From NCBI GenBank assembly GCA_041394245.1, contig JAWKIR010000002.1, forward strand, positions 806,001 to 870,000: a DNA stretch of 64,000 bases, in the 5' to 3' direction. Shown here piece by piece: positions 1-7,888 of this stretch. The first letter of the stretch is position 1. Each line of letters starts with the position of its first letter. A program made the translations under genes and the position numbers. The stretch is from Acidimicrobiales bacterium. GTDB lineage: Bacteria; Actinomycetota; Acidimicrobiia; Acidimicrobiales; Aldehydirespiratoraceae. The notes under the pieces are model-generated. The model made no database searches and was not told the DNA's origin. It saw nothing but the letters and a program-made list of their open reading frames with translations.

Positions 1-527
1 AGGGTGATGACCGGCGTCCGACGATAGAACGGTGGCGCGATGCGGCGCTCCAGGAGCTGACCGGCACGAGCGAGGCCGGGTGGCAGTACCAGCGGCCACA
101 TGTCCTCGTGGACATGGTGGAGCCAGGTGACGCGCGGGCCACGGGCCCACACCGGCGAGAAGAAGGGGACCCCGTTCCAGATCTCGACCAGGCCGTCGCG
201 CCGACCGTGGCGACCGGCGATCTCCGCGGCCACGGCACGCGGGAAGACCAGATACCGCCCGGCCCGGCGAATCACCTTGTAGCCGTCGCGGACCGTCTCG
301 GGAGGCGCACCCTGTGCGTAGCTGGTCCGCATCGTCACCTCGATGCCTGCATCGGCCCACCGCGACGCGACCATCGACGCGTGGAGTTCAGAGCCTCCGG
401 CCTCGACATCGGCGAGATCGCGCCATGCCAGCATGTGGATGCGATGCAGGCCGGCCTCCGCCGCCAGATCACCGATCTTGCGCGACGCCGCGTCGTTGTC
501 GTTGTCGCGTGGATCGGTGGACTGCAC
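1..527 (-). CDS. Glycosyltransferase family 4 (N-terminal part, runs off window)
   Basis: N-terminal 175 codons of a minus-strand gene whose 3' part lies beyond base 1. The translation carries HMLAWRDLADVEAGGSELH near residues 28-46, then a donor-domain-like stretch with EIWNGVPFF and WLHHVHEDMW, a pattern I recognise from actinobacterial GT4 (GT-B) transferases of cell-surface glycans. The GTG start is chosen because an in-frame TAA lies three codons upstream and a TAACAT box sits 6 nt before it, so the mRNA is probably leaderless. It is divergent from a GT2 gene, which suggests a shared glycan-assembly role. The acceptor is unknown and the C-terminal nucleotide-sugar domain is outside the window. 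Confidence 0.75.
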   Translation of the reverse strand, partial: MQSTDPRDNDNDAASRKIGDLAAEAGLHRIHMLAWRDLADVEAGGSELHASMVASRWADAGIEVTMRTSYAQGAPPETVRDGYKVIRRAGRYLVFPRAVAAEIAGRHGRRDGLVEIWNGVPFFSPVWARGPRVTWLHHVHEDMWPLVLPPGLARAGQLLERRIAPPFYRRTPVIT

Positions 528-533
528 CGGCGC

Positions 534-539
534 ATGTTA
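534..539 (-). promoter_or_regulatory. -10 box of the GT4 gene (leaderless)
   Basis: TAACAT on the minus strand, 6 nt before the GTG start, which would put transcription initiation on the start codon. No clear -35 is visible. Spacing matches many other genes in this window. Confidence 0.5.
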
Positions 540-586
540 GCGGCCGGGTTGCCGACCGATCACCACGAGGTGCACACTTCGCCCGC

Positions 587-1450
587 ATGTCCACGCCACC
601 CGTCACGGTCGTCGTCATCCATCGGAACCGCCCCGATGCCGTCGGGCGCACCGTGGCTGCGTTTCGCGAGCAGACCGTCGCCACCCGAGTCATCGTCGTC
701 GACAACGGTTCCACCCCTGCAACGCAGACTGCGCTGGCGAGCCTGGTCGGCGATGCCGAGCTGATCCTCACCGGCGACAACCTGGGCTTCGGTCCCGGCG
801 GCAACGTGGGCCTTCGCCGATTCCTGGCCGACGGCACGGGCGAGTGGGTCGCGCTCGCCCCCCACGATGCGCTCCCCGACAACGACACGATCGAGAAGAT
901 GCTCGCCGAGGTCGACCACCGTCCGTCGGTCGGCCTCATGAGCGCCGACGTCGGCGACGGCATGCGGCCCATCATCCAGCCCTATCTCGGCACGATCGAC
1001 GCGGCGCCGACGGTCGAATCGGGGTTCGATCCCGCGGACTATCCGCACGGCACGCTGATGATGTGCCGGCGCGCCTGCCTCGAGGAGATCGGCCTGTTCG
1101 ACGAGCGCTACTTCGCCTACTGCGAGGAGTCGGAACTCGCGATCCGGGCGGCGCGGGCGGGATGGGACTGCGGCGTCATCCGTGGCGCGATGGTGCGCAA
1201 TCCGGGCATGAGCGCCTCGATCGAACGCGTGGCCTACCTCCAACTCCGCAACACACTCCTGATGCTGAAGGAGCACTACGGCCGCCGCAACGAATGGTTC
1301 CGGATCGGTGTCGCGCTCGTGCAGATCCCCATCGGCATGGTCCACGTGCCGTCACGCGGCCTGCACTGGTCGCCACGAGGACGGCTGAAGGCCATCCGCG
1401 ATCATCTCCGCGGCCGTTACGGGCCGCCCCCCGACGACATCGAGGGGTGA
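587..1450 (+). CDS. Glycosyltransferase family 2 (rhamnosyltransferase-like)
   Basis: A 287-residue GT-A fold transferase without membrane segments. Residues 6-19 form the first strand and nucleotide-binding turn, DNGS is at 39-42, and the second half has the GLFDERYFAYCEESELAIRA pattern that places the catalytic acidic residues in WbbL-like rhamnosyl and other GT2 enzymes. The frame is open well upstream, but that stretch is antisense to the GT4 gene, so I take the ATG directly preceding STPPVTVVVIH. It is divergent from the GT4 gene and four bases from the convergent GGDEF/EAL gene. It probably adds a sugar to a lipid-linked or cell-wall glycan; donor and acceptor cannot be read from the sequence. 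Confidence 0.8.
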   Translation: MSTPPVTVVVIHRNRPDAVGRTVAAFREQTVATRVIVVDNGSTPATQTALASLVGDAELILTGDNLGFGPGGNVGLRRFLADGTGEWVALAPHDALPDNDTIEKMLAEVDHRPSVGLMSADVGDGMRPIIQPYLGTIDAAPTVESGFDPADYPHGTLMMCRRACLEEIGLFDERYFAYCEESELAIRAARAGWDCGVIRGAMVRNPGMSASIERVAYLQLRNTLLMLKEHYGRRNEWFRIGVALVQIPIGMVHVPSRGLHWSPRGRLKAIRDHLRGRYGPPPDDIEG

Positions 1451-1454
1451 TCGC

Positions 1455-3152
1455 TCAGCTCGGAGCGACGGGTGTGGTCTTGCGCAGCTTCGGAAGAACG
1501 ACGGGAGCCGGCTCGGTGGTGCCCACACCCGCCGGCGGCGTGTCGAGCGCTGCCGGCGCGGTCGAACCCGCCGTGTCGAACTGACGACTGAGCAGACTGG
1601 CGATGATCGTCGGCGGCTGTGGCTCGGAGAAGAAGTAGCCCTGCCCGAGCTCGCAACCGATCTCGAGGAGACGTTCGACCTGTTTGGCGTCCTGCACCCC
1701 TTCGGCCACGGTTGCGATACCGAGCGAACGGGCAAGCGAGGCGACATGGCGCACGATTGCCTCGTCGGTCTTGCGTTCCCCGAGGCCGCTGACGTACGTG
1801 CCGTCGAGCTTCAGGAGTTCGAAGTCGAAGTTCCGCAGATGGCTGAGCGACGAGTAGCCGGTGCCGAAGTCGTCGAGGGCCATGCCGACGCCGAGTTCTC
1901 GCGCCGCGGACAGTGCAGTCCACGCGGCCCGTGGATCGGCGATGAGCGACGTCTCGGTGAGTTCCAGGTAGAGCAGTGACGGATCGACCCCCGCGGTGTC
2001 GATCGCGCTACGGAGGTCGTCGATGAAGTCGGACTGTCCGATCTGGCGGGGCGAGACATTCAGCGTCACCCGCAGCGGTGTGTGACCGGAGGGTGTCTGC
2101 GCGGCCCAGACCGCGGCCTGGCGGCACGCCTCCCCGAGCACCCAGCGACCGACCGGAAGGATCAGGCCGGTCTCCTCGAGCGAGGAGAGGAAATCGCCCG
2201 GCGGGACCATCCCGCGCTCGGGGTCGTCCCACCGCAGCAGCCCCTCGCAGCCGACGATGCGGCTGGTCCGCAGGGCCACGATGGGCTGGTAGAGCAAGCG
2301 GAACTCCCCGTCGTCGAGGGCCCGCTGCAGTCGCTTCTCGGCGGTCGCGGGAGTGAGCCGGGTCCGCATGCTCTCGGAGAACACCGCGGTCCGGTTGTCG
2401 CTGTGCTTGGCGTCGTACATTGCGGTGTCCGCGTCGCGCAGCACATCGTCGGGATCATCGCTGATGTCGCCGTAGGCGACGCCGATGCTGGCCGAGATCC
2501 GAATCCGGTCAGCGCCGAGTTCGAAGGGCGTCTCGATGTCGCTGATCAGCTCGCGGGCGAAGCGGACGGTGTGGTCGAGCGTGGTGGGAGCGGGATCGAT
2601 GATGACGAACTCGTCGCCCGCATATCGGGCGACCCAGCGATCCTCGCCCGCCGAACGCACCAGGCGCTCGCCGACCGCGACCATCAGCCGGTCGCCGACC
2701 TCGTGGCCGTAGGTGTCGTTGACCATCTTGAAACCGTCGAGATCGACGAAGAGCACGCCGGCCTTCGTGTGGAAGCGCTTGGCGTGGTGGAAGGCCTCGG
2801 GCAGCACCTCGCGGAGATGCCGACGGTTCGGCAACCCGGTCATGCCGTCGTGGAGTGACAGGTGCGTCAGTTCCCGCTGGGCGCCGACGGCGTCTCGGTA
2901 GCGACGAAAGGCGAACGCGGTGGCCCCCAGGGGAACCACGGTGGTCAGGGCGAGAATGCCGTTGACGTTGAGGCCGCTCGTGTCGGCAACGCGGTCGAGC
3001 ACCGCGTCCGGTACGGCGAACGCGATGGCCAACACGCACAGGATCGTGCCGAACACGACGATCCAGGCGAGGTCGACGCCGGCCTTGTGCTCGGTCTCGA
3101 CGAGATGATCGATCCGGAGCGGATGCGGCTCCGGTTTGGTCTTGCGAGCCAT
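1455..3152 (-). CDS. Membrane-bound GGDEF/EAL cyclic-di-GMP protein
   Basis: A 565-residue protein with two N-terminal membrane helices (about residues 28-48 and 62-84), a diguanylate cyclase domain with an AGDEF signature at 178-182, and a phosphodiesterase domain. The EAL signature reads EGL at 303-305, while the metal-binding DDFGTGYS at 427-434 and the ELTET and AEGV motifs are kept. AGDEF variants can be active; EGL is less usual, so phosphodiesterase activity is uncertain. The ATG is chosen over upstream starts because a strong GGGAGG ribosome site precedes it and the upstream extension is low-complexity. It lies inside a glycan cluster, so it may couple c-di-GMP to polysaccharide output (inference). 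Confidence 0.88.
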   Translation of the reverse strand: MARKTKPEPHPLRIDHLVETEHKAGVDLAWIVVFGTILCVLAIAFAVPDAVLDRVADTSGLNVNGILALTTVVPLGATAFAFRRYRDAVGAQRELTHLSLHDGMTGLPNRRHLREVLPEAFHHAKRFHTKAGVLFVDLDGFKMVNDTYGHEVGDRLMVAVGERLVRSAGEDRWVARYAGDEFVIIDPAPTTLDHTVRFARELISDIETPFELGADRIRISASIGVAYGDISDDPDDVLRDADTAMYDAKHSDNRTAVFSESMRTRLTPATAEKRLQRALDDGEFRLLYQPIVALRTSRIVGCEGLLRWDDPERGMVPPGDFLSSLEETGLILPVGRWVLGEACRQAAVWAAQTPSGHTPLRVTLNVSPRQIGQSDFIDDLRSAIDTAGVDPSLLYLELTETSLIADPRAAWTALSAARELGVGMALDDFGTGYSSLSHLRNFDFELLKLDGTYVSGLGERKTDEAIVRHVASLARSLGIATVAEGVQDAKQVERLLEIGCELGQGYFFSEPQPPTIIASLLSRQFDTAGSTAPAALDTPPAGVGTTEPAPVVLPKLRKTTPVAPS

Positions 3153-3273
3153 TGCGGACCACCTCCCCGTCGGCTGCCGTCTCGTCACGCGCCGGATGCG
3201 CGTCGAGTCGTTGCTCTTCCCGTCGGCGCGCGAGGGTCCGCTCTTGAGGCTCTCTCCGAGGAGCGAACGCCGT

Positions 3274-3993
3274 TCAGCGCCGAACCGGCGCGGCGCGGCG
3301 GGGTGATCCGAGGAGCGCGACGATGAGCCGGGCGTAGTGATAGGCGAGTCGGAACGGCCGCTGCGAAGGCACACCGCCCGCCCGCTCGCGCATCAGTGTC
3401 GGGACCTCGACGACGTGGTACCCGCCACGACACGCGTTGACGAGGGTCTCGACCGAGTCCATGTATTCGACCGGATACTCGGTGGCGAACACCCCGAGGA
3501 GTGGCTGCTGCACCGCACGGAACCCAGAGGAGGTGTCGCTGAAACGCTGACCGGTCAGGAGGCGCACCCCGACACGCAGCAGGCCCATCGCGAGTCCTCG
3601 ACCCCGGCCGACCTCATAGCCGCCTGCGGCGAAACGGCTGCCGCAGGCCATGTGGGCGCCGTCGTCGAGGGCGGCGAGGAGCAGGCCGATCTGGTCGGCA
3701 CGATGCTGGCCGTCGGCATCGAATTGCACCGCACGCTCGTAGCCGCCGTCGGCGGCATACCGGTAGCCGGCCCGGAGCGCGCCGCCGATGCCCAGGTTGA
3801 AGGGGAGCGAGACGCACGGGAGACCCGCAGCCCGCACGACCTGCGCCGTGCTGTCGGCCGACCCGTCGTCGACGACCACGACGTCGAGCTCGGGGACGAT
3901 CTCGTGGAGTTCCCGGAGGACCGCGGGGAGCGACTCCTCCTCGTTGAAGGCGGGAATGACGACGATGGTGCGCACGTCAGACCCTGAACTCAT
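3274..3993 (-). CDS. Glycosyltransferase family 2 (dolichyl-phosphate mannosyltransferase-like)
   Basis: A 239-residue GT-A transferase. VVVDDGSAD lies near residues 33-41 and the metal-binding QFDADGQH near 87-94, as in polyprenyl-phosphate hexose synthases of the DPM1/GtrB type. C-terminal membrane helices of GtrB-like enzymes are absent. The ATG is chosen because it overlaps the TGA of the upstream flavoprotein gene by four bases, indicating translational coupling; longer in-frame extensions are antisense shadow. With its partner it probably makes or transfers a lipid-linked sugar for a surface glycan. The substrate is not determinable. Confidence 0.82.
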   Translation of the reverse strand: MSSGSDVRTIVVIPAFNEEESLPAVLRELHEIVPELDVVVVDDGSADSTAQVVRAAGLPCVSLPFNLGIGGALRAGYRYAADGGYERAVQFDADGQHRADQIGLLLAALDDGAHMACGSRFAAGGYEVGRGRGLAMGLLRVGVRLLTGQRFSDTSSGFRAVQQPLLGVFATEYPVEYMDSVETLVNACRGGYHVVEVPTLMRERAGGVPSQRPFRLAYHYARLIVALLGSPRRAAPVRR

Positions 3994-5441
3994 CCGTCGG
4001 ACCCGCTGATTTCCTCGTGGTACTCGGCCTCGACGTTGACCTCCCACACGTCGTGGGACGTTCCCTTGACGATGTTCTCCACCGTCAACATCGCGGTGTA
4101 CATCGAATGGTCCTGGTTGTTGTAGCGATGCATTCCGTTGCGCCCGACCGGGTGCACGTTGGGGACGTTCTCGGCGAGCCAGGTCCGCAGGACCTCGACG
4201 TTCTCCTTGTAGGACGCGTCGTACATCGGATACGCCTTGGGCATCCGCACGACATAGCCCTTCTCCACCCTCCCGGGGGAGAGCAGGCCGAGCTGGACCA
4301 TCTCGGCCTCGGCCTGGAGGATCAGATCGGCATCGTCCTTGACCCAGAGATGATCGCCCTCGTTGACGAAGTACTCGAGCCCGAGGCAGGTCTTGCCGGG
4401 GTCGGGGATCATCTGCGGCGACCACGACCCGAAGTTCTGGATCCGACCGACATGGACCTCGGGGGCGTGGATGTAGATCCAGTTGTCGGGGAAGCCGTCC
4501 TCTTCCGGGACCACCAGGGCGACCGTGAGGAAGTCACGGAACTGAAGGGCCTTCGCGGCCAGCAGCACGTCTTCGGGCGCCGCCGGGTCCATCGCCTGGA
4601 CGAGCCGGGGAATCGGCATCGAGGAGATCACCTCGGTGCAGGCATGGCTCACCTCGCCGTCGGGAGTGGTCGCGACGACCTCGAATGCCGCCCCGTCGCG
4701 GTGGCGGATCCGCCCGACGGGCTGATGGAAGTGCACCTCGCTGCCCTGGGCTTCTACGAGCTCGTGGCAGCGCTCCCACATCATTCCGGGGCCGTGGCGC
4801 GGATACTCGAACTCCTCGATCAGGCTGGTGATGTCCTTCTGGTTGCGCTTCGGGGTGATCGCGTTCCAGATCGCTCCGAACAGGCTCAGGTTCTTGATTC
4901 GCTGTGCGGCCCAGTCGGCTTCGAGTTCATCGGCGGGAACGCCCCAGACCTTCTCGGTGTAGGTCTTGAAGAAGGTCCGGTAGAGGCGCCAGCCGAACTT
5001 GGCGGCCACATAGCCCTCGAACTTGGTCTGGTCCTTGGGCGGGTTGATCCGCGCCCACGCGTAGGACAGGACACAGCGGACCGCCTCGATGATCCCGAGG
5101 TTCCCGAGCGCGTTGAACGCCTTGAGCGGGTAGTCGTAGAACTTCCCCTGGTAGTAGATCCGGCTCATGCGCGGCCGCAGGAGGAAGTCCTCGTCGGGCA
5201 GGATCTCGTGCCAGAGCGCCGACACGGGCTTCACCTTCGTGAAGAAGCGGTGCCCGCCGATGTCGAAGCGCCAACCGTCTCGCTCGGCGGTCTGGGAGAT
5301 ACCGCCGACGACCCCCTCCGCCTCGAGCACGGTCGCTGTGCGACCGGCCTTTCCCAGCTGATAGGCGGCGGTGAGCCCTGCGGGGCCCGCGCCGATGATG
5401 ACGGTTCTCGCCGCCGTCGCAGTGTTGTCCTGGTCGCCCAT
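3990..5441 (-). CDS. UDP-galactopyranose-mutase-like FAD/NAD(P)-binding protein
   Basis: A 483-residue flavoprotein. The N-terminal dinucleotide-binding motif IIGAGPAG is at residues 15-22, followed by an acidic strand end (LEAEGVVGG) and GWRFDIGGHRFF, typical of the protoporphyrinogen-oxidase and UDP-galactopyranose-mutase superfamily. Conserved aromatic stretches (SRIYYQGKFYDYPLKAF; GRNGMHRYNNQDHSMYTA) match a UGM-like group often encoded with GT2 enzymes in actinobacterial surface-glycan clusters. A GGGAGGGGG ribosome site precedes the ATG and a TAAGAT -10 candidate lies near 5469-5474. It likely interconverts or oxidises a nucleotide sugar or lipid-linked sugar, but a true mutase reaction is not proven. 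Confidence 0.8.
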   Translation of the reverse strand: MGDQDNTATAARTVIIGAGPAGLTAAYQLGKAGRTATVLEAEGVVGGISQTAERDGWRFDIGGHRFFTKVKPVSALWHEILPDEDFLLRPRMSRIYYQGKFYDYPLKAFNALGNLGIIEAVRCVLSYAWARINPPKDQTKFEGYVAAKFGWRLYRTFFKTYTEKVWGVPADELEADWAAQRIKNLSLFGAIWNAITPKRNQKDITSLIEEFEYPRHGPGMMWERCHELVEAQGSEVHFHQPVGRIRHRDGAAFEVVATTPDGEVSHACTEVISSMPIPRLVQAMDPAAPEDVLLAAKALQFRDFLTVALVVPEEDGFPDNWIYIHAPEVHVGRIQNFGSWSPQMIPDPGKTCLGLEYFVNEGDHLWVKDDADLILQAEAEMVQLGLLSPGRVEKGYVVRMPKAYPMYDASYKENVEVLRTWLAENVPNVHPVGRNGMHRYNNQDHSMYTAMLTVENIVKGTSHDVWEVNVEAEYHEEISGSDG

Positions 5442-5517
5442 TCGACGCCCCCTCCCCGGGGCTGCGGGATCTTAACCGGATTCCGCTGTGGACCAGTCAC
5501 CCGTGCGACACTGCGGT

Positions 5518-5700
5518 ATGGACATCACCTGCCCCCGCTGCGACGCCGCCGTGACGGTCGATTTCTACGGCCCGTGCGACGCGTGCCGCGAGCAACTTCG
5601 GGCCACCATGGGGTCCGACGGCGGCGACGTGGCCGACGCGGTCGAGTACGAACCCAAGATGAACGTCACGCCCAACGCAGTCGCCCTCAAGGACGACTGA
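5518..5700 (+). CDS. Small zinc-ribbon protein
   Basis: A 60-residue protein with two CxxC knuckles (C5, C8, C20, C23) forming a probable zinc ribbon, then an acidic tail without predicted structure. The ATG just before DITCPRCD is preferred; the upstream GTG-type extension is not needed for the fold. It stands alone, divergent from the flavoprotein gene, and its stop codon runs straight into a hairpin with a TTCG loop. Function unknown; such ribbons often mediate protein or nucleic-acid contacts. Confidence 0.7.
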   Translation: MDITCPRCDAAVTVDFYGPCDACREQLRATMGSDGGDVADAVEYEPKMNVTPNAVALKDD

Positions 5701-5744
5701 AACCCTTCGGGGTTTCTCCGAGTTCGGCTGCGCCGACTCTCGGG
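5699..5744. repeat. Dispersed double-hairpin element, copy A
   Basis: Two adjacent hairpins. The first, GAAACCCTTCGGGGTTTC (5699-5716), is a perfect 7-bp stem closed by a TTCG tetraloop and begins inside the stop codon of the zinc-ribbon gene. The second (5720-5739) pairs GAGTTCGG with CCGACTC around CTGCG. Read on the minus strand it aligns with copy B at 41442-41488. It also sits where a terminator for the zinc-ribbon gene would be expected. Confidence 0.6.
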
Positions 5745-5754
5745 CAGGACACCG

Positions 5755-5813
5755 GAAAAAGAACAAGGCCCCGAGTAGCCTCCCGGCTTGCACCGGTCAA
5801 CTCCTCGGGGCCT
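5755..5813 (-). terminator. Rho-independent terminator of the structured RNA
   Basis: On the minus strand, CTCGGGGCC's partner GGCCCCGAG (from 5812-5804) pairs with CTCGGGGCC (5775-5767) in a 9-bp GC-rich stem enclosing a smaller hairpin. The stem is followed at once by TTGTTCTTTTT (5766-5756). Such a T-run is rare in this GC-rich window, so the call is strong. Confidence 0.8.
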
Positions 5814-6325
5814 CGAATCGGCTCCTCACCCGGCCGGACGCCCCGTCGGAACGTCCTGCCACTGGAGGCGTGCCCTTGCGGGGCTCGCCCTGACTCCCGG
5901 ATCCGTTCGTCTCGGTCCCAGTCGCCTGAATCGACCATCGGTACCCGGCGGTACCGGCCCGCTCCGACCCGTCGCCGCTCCCGTCGGAACGACTGCGTCT
6001 CGGTGCGACCCCGACACGTACCCGCCGTCGGGTTTGTTCCGGCTCCCGGCCTCACACCCCGCGGTGTGCGCCTGACGGTGACGGACCCTCCGGCCGGCGG
6101 TGTTCGTCCTTCACTTCCGAGTGGTCCCCGTCGGGAACCGTCCCGGTCGTTCCGGCCGTGCACCTCCGTGCCTCCGGTCGACCCGCCGGATCCCTCACGG
6201 GTTCCGGCCTGATCTTGCCGTGCCGTCGCATTCCCTTGCGCCCCGAGGAACCCGAGCCGTTCCTTCGGGACTCTCGTCCCTCCGGTCCGTTTCGGCATCC
6301 CGGAACGTTCGTTCCTGCGTCGACA
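5755..6325 (-). ncRNA. Candidate large structured RNA, about 570 nt, family unknown
   Basis: This is the only stretch over 300 bases without a credible protein gene. On the minus strand it is purine-rich and folds by eye into at least ten successive GC-rich hairpins: GGGAC-GAGA-GTCCC (6280-6267, GNRA-type loop), a bulged 10-bp stem at 6269-6242, GCAC-GGAG-GTGC near 6160, GGTTCCC-GAC-GGGGACC near 6130, CACACC-GCGG-GGTGTG near 6055, CGGTAC/GTACCG near 5945, and GGCG-A-GCCC-CGCAA-GGGC-A-CGCC near 5880. A promoter (6332-6360) and an intrinsic terminator (5755-5813) bracket it. It does not show the conserved cores I know for tmRNA, RNase P RNA, SRP RNA or 6S RNA. The minus-strand frame open here (5687-6298) is arginine/glycine-rich low-complexity and unlikely to be a protein. 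The 5' end is inferred from the promoter. Confidence 0.5.
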
Positions 6326-6331
6326 AGTGGC

Positions 6332-6360
6332 ATCCTGCGCTGGTCGTGCGGGCCGGTCAA
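6332..6360 (-). promoter_or_regulatory. Promoter of the structured RNA
   Basis: Minus-strand TTGACC (6360-6355), a 17-nt spacer, then CAGGAT (6337-6332). The -35 is near consensus and the spacing optimal; the -10 deviates at its first base. It lies 56 bases past the stop codon of the transglycosylase gene and points into the hairpin-rich stretch. Confidence 0.5.
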
Positions 6361-6415
6361 GAGGCCGGAGCGAAATCCCCAGGAGATCGAACGAAACCCA
6401 CCGGCAATCCCCAAG

Positions 6416-7774
6416 TCACTCGGGGTTCTCCACAGTTTCGGCCACAGGAGGCTCCTCCGGCAGTGGCTCGGGCAACTCGAATTCGGCGTAGCGATCGGCG
6501 TGGCCGATCACGTCGTTCACGTACTGCGTCGAGGTGTTGTAGCCGAAGTAGGCGGCACGCAGTGACGCCCGGGTCGAGAGATCCCCACCCAGGGCGCAGA
6601 GGTAGCGCCCGGCGCTGTAGGCGGCGTCGTAGAGGTTCTGGGGGTCGGCCCGGCCGTCGCCGTTGCCGTCACGGCCACGTCGCAACCACGTCTCGGGGAT
6701 GAACTGCAGCGGACCGACGGCACGATCCCACTCGATGTCGCCGTCGTAGACGCCGTCGTCGGTGTCGACCATCGCCCGCACTCCGGGCCCGCCGTCGAGC
6801 GCGATGCCGATGATGGGCCGATCGACACGGCCGTCGGCCTGCAGGCTGCGGCCGCCGTAGCGTCCGTGGCGGCTCTCGATCCGCGCCACTCCCGCGATCA
6901 TCCACCAGCGGAGGTTGCAGCCGCTCGCCGTCTCGGCCAAGAGCTTCTCTGCATTCAGGTAGGCGTCGAGGGCGACGACGGAGAGGTCGGTGCCCGGGAT
7001 CGTGGCGCCCCACCGGGCCGAGCGCACGGCGTCGGTCGCGTTCTCGACCTCTGCGTCGAGGGCTTCGACCGCGGCGCGCCGCTCCTCGATGACCGTCTCG
7101 GTCGATCCGATCTCCGCACTCAACTCGACGGCGCGTCCGAGCAGATGACGCTGCTCGGCATCGGTGCGGGCCTGACGGTCGAGCAGTTCCGCCCGGGTCG
7201 AGAACTGCACCTCGTCGGCCCGCTGGGACAACTCGGCCGACCGTGCCTCGTCGGCGGCCTCGGCGGGATCATCGATCGCGAGCAGCGGATCCGACCCGAA
7301 GTTGACGAATCGATCGAGCGCCCGGGCCCGCAGCACGTCCTCGACTTCGGCGAGTCGGTGGACGAGTCCGTCGGCTTCGGCGACGACGGCGACCAGCTGG
7401 TCCCTCACGGCGGCCGACTCCTGATCGAGCTGGGTCAGTCGTTGCTCGGCGCTGCTCAGCCGGCGGGTGTTCTCGGCGCGTGCGAACCACGCGGCGTCGA
7501 GCCGGGCAACGGCTCGATCCCACCCTGTCCCGCTCAGATCGATCGCCGCGATGCGGGGATCGAGGCGCTCGTCGGGCACCAGCAGCGCGACGGACGCGAT
7601 CGCGTCGGCCGCGAGCGCGGCGTCGTCGGCGGCGGCACGGTCCGGGGAGCCCGGACGGGTTGCGACCATGGCGGCGACGACGGCGACGACGACGCCCAGG
7701 ACGACCGCACGACGGCCACGCGAACGCAGCCACCGGCCGCGGGGAGATCGGATGTCGAACACGGGAAATGCCAC
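6416..7774 (-). CDS. Secreted/membrane-anchored lytic transglycosylase (SLT, MltB-like)
   Basis: A 452-residue cell-wall enzyme. One N-terminal membrane helix (about residues 22-42) anchors it; residues 95-260 are rich in heptads and likely a coiled-coil stalk; the C-terminal 290-430 is a lysozyme-like transglycosylase domain with catalytic Glu at about 300 in ARIESRHG, followed by VGPLQFIPETW and a DGNGDGRADPQNLYDAA loop typical of MltB-type SLT domains. It would cleave peptidoglycan glycan strands in the cell envelope. The GTG start follows a GAGGTGG-like ribosome site. A TAGAGT -10 candidate lies about 45 bases upstream. The RNA candidate is downstream on the same strand. Confidence 0.85.
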   Translation of the reverse strand: MAFPVFDIRSPRGRWLRSRGRRAVVLGVVVAVVAAMVATRPGSPDRAAADDAALAADAIASVALLVPDERLDPRIAAIDLSGTGWDRAVARLDAAWFARAENTRRLSSAEQRLTQLDQESAAVRDQLVAVVAEADGLVHRLAEVEDVLRARALDRFVNFGSDPLLAIDDPAEAADEARSAELSQRADEVQFSTRAELLDRQARTDAEQRHLLGRAVELSAEIGSTETVIEERRAAVEALDAEVENATDAVRSARWGATIPGTDLSVVALDAYLNAEKLLAETASGCNLRWWMIAGVARIESRHGRYGGRSLQADGRVDRPIIGIALDGGPGVRAMVDTDDGVYDGDIEWDRAVGPLQFIPETWLRRGRDGNGDGRADPQNLYDAAYSAGRYLCALGGDLSTRASLRAAYFGYNTSTQYVNDVIGHADRYAEFELPEPLPEEPPVAETVENPE

Positions 7775-7819
7775 CTCGAGGGCGCTGCCGCCCCGGATCG
7801 CCCACGTGACCCGGGGAGT

Positions 7820-7825
7820 ACTCTA
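7820..7825 (-). promoter_or_regulatory. -10 candidate of the transglycosylase gene
   Basis: TAGAGT on the minus strand, predicting a leader of roughly 38 nt with a GAGGTGG ribosome site before the GTG start. No convincing -35. Confidence 0.35.
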
Positions 7826-7888
7826 CTCAGCCCGACGAACGACGGGGTGACGGTCACTGCCGTGGCCGCAGGCCGTCACGAACCGCAA

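Noticed and set aside
4017..6212. 731-codon plus-strand open frame antisense to the UGM-like gene
   Set aside because: It mirrors a clear FAD-binding protein and reads into the RNA region; long antisense frames are expected in this GC-rich DNA.
5687..6298. 203-codon minus-strand open frame in the hairpin-rich region
   Set aside because: Composition is Arg/Gly/Glu/Pro low-complexity, it has no ribosome site, it crosses the terminator and it is better explained by a structured RNA.
5755..6325. tmRNA or RNase P RNA
   Set aside because: No CCA-ended tRNA-like part or GGTTTCGACA-type start for tmRNA, and no GAGGAAAGTCC core for RNase P RNA.
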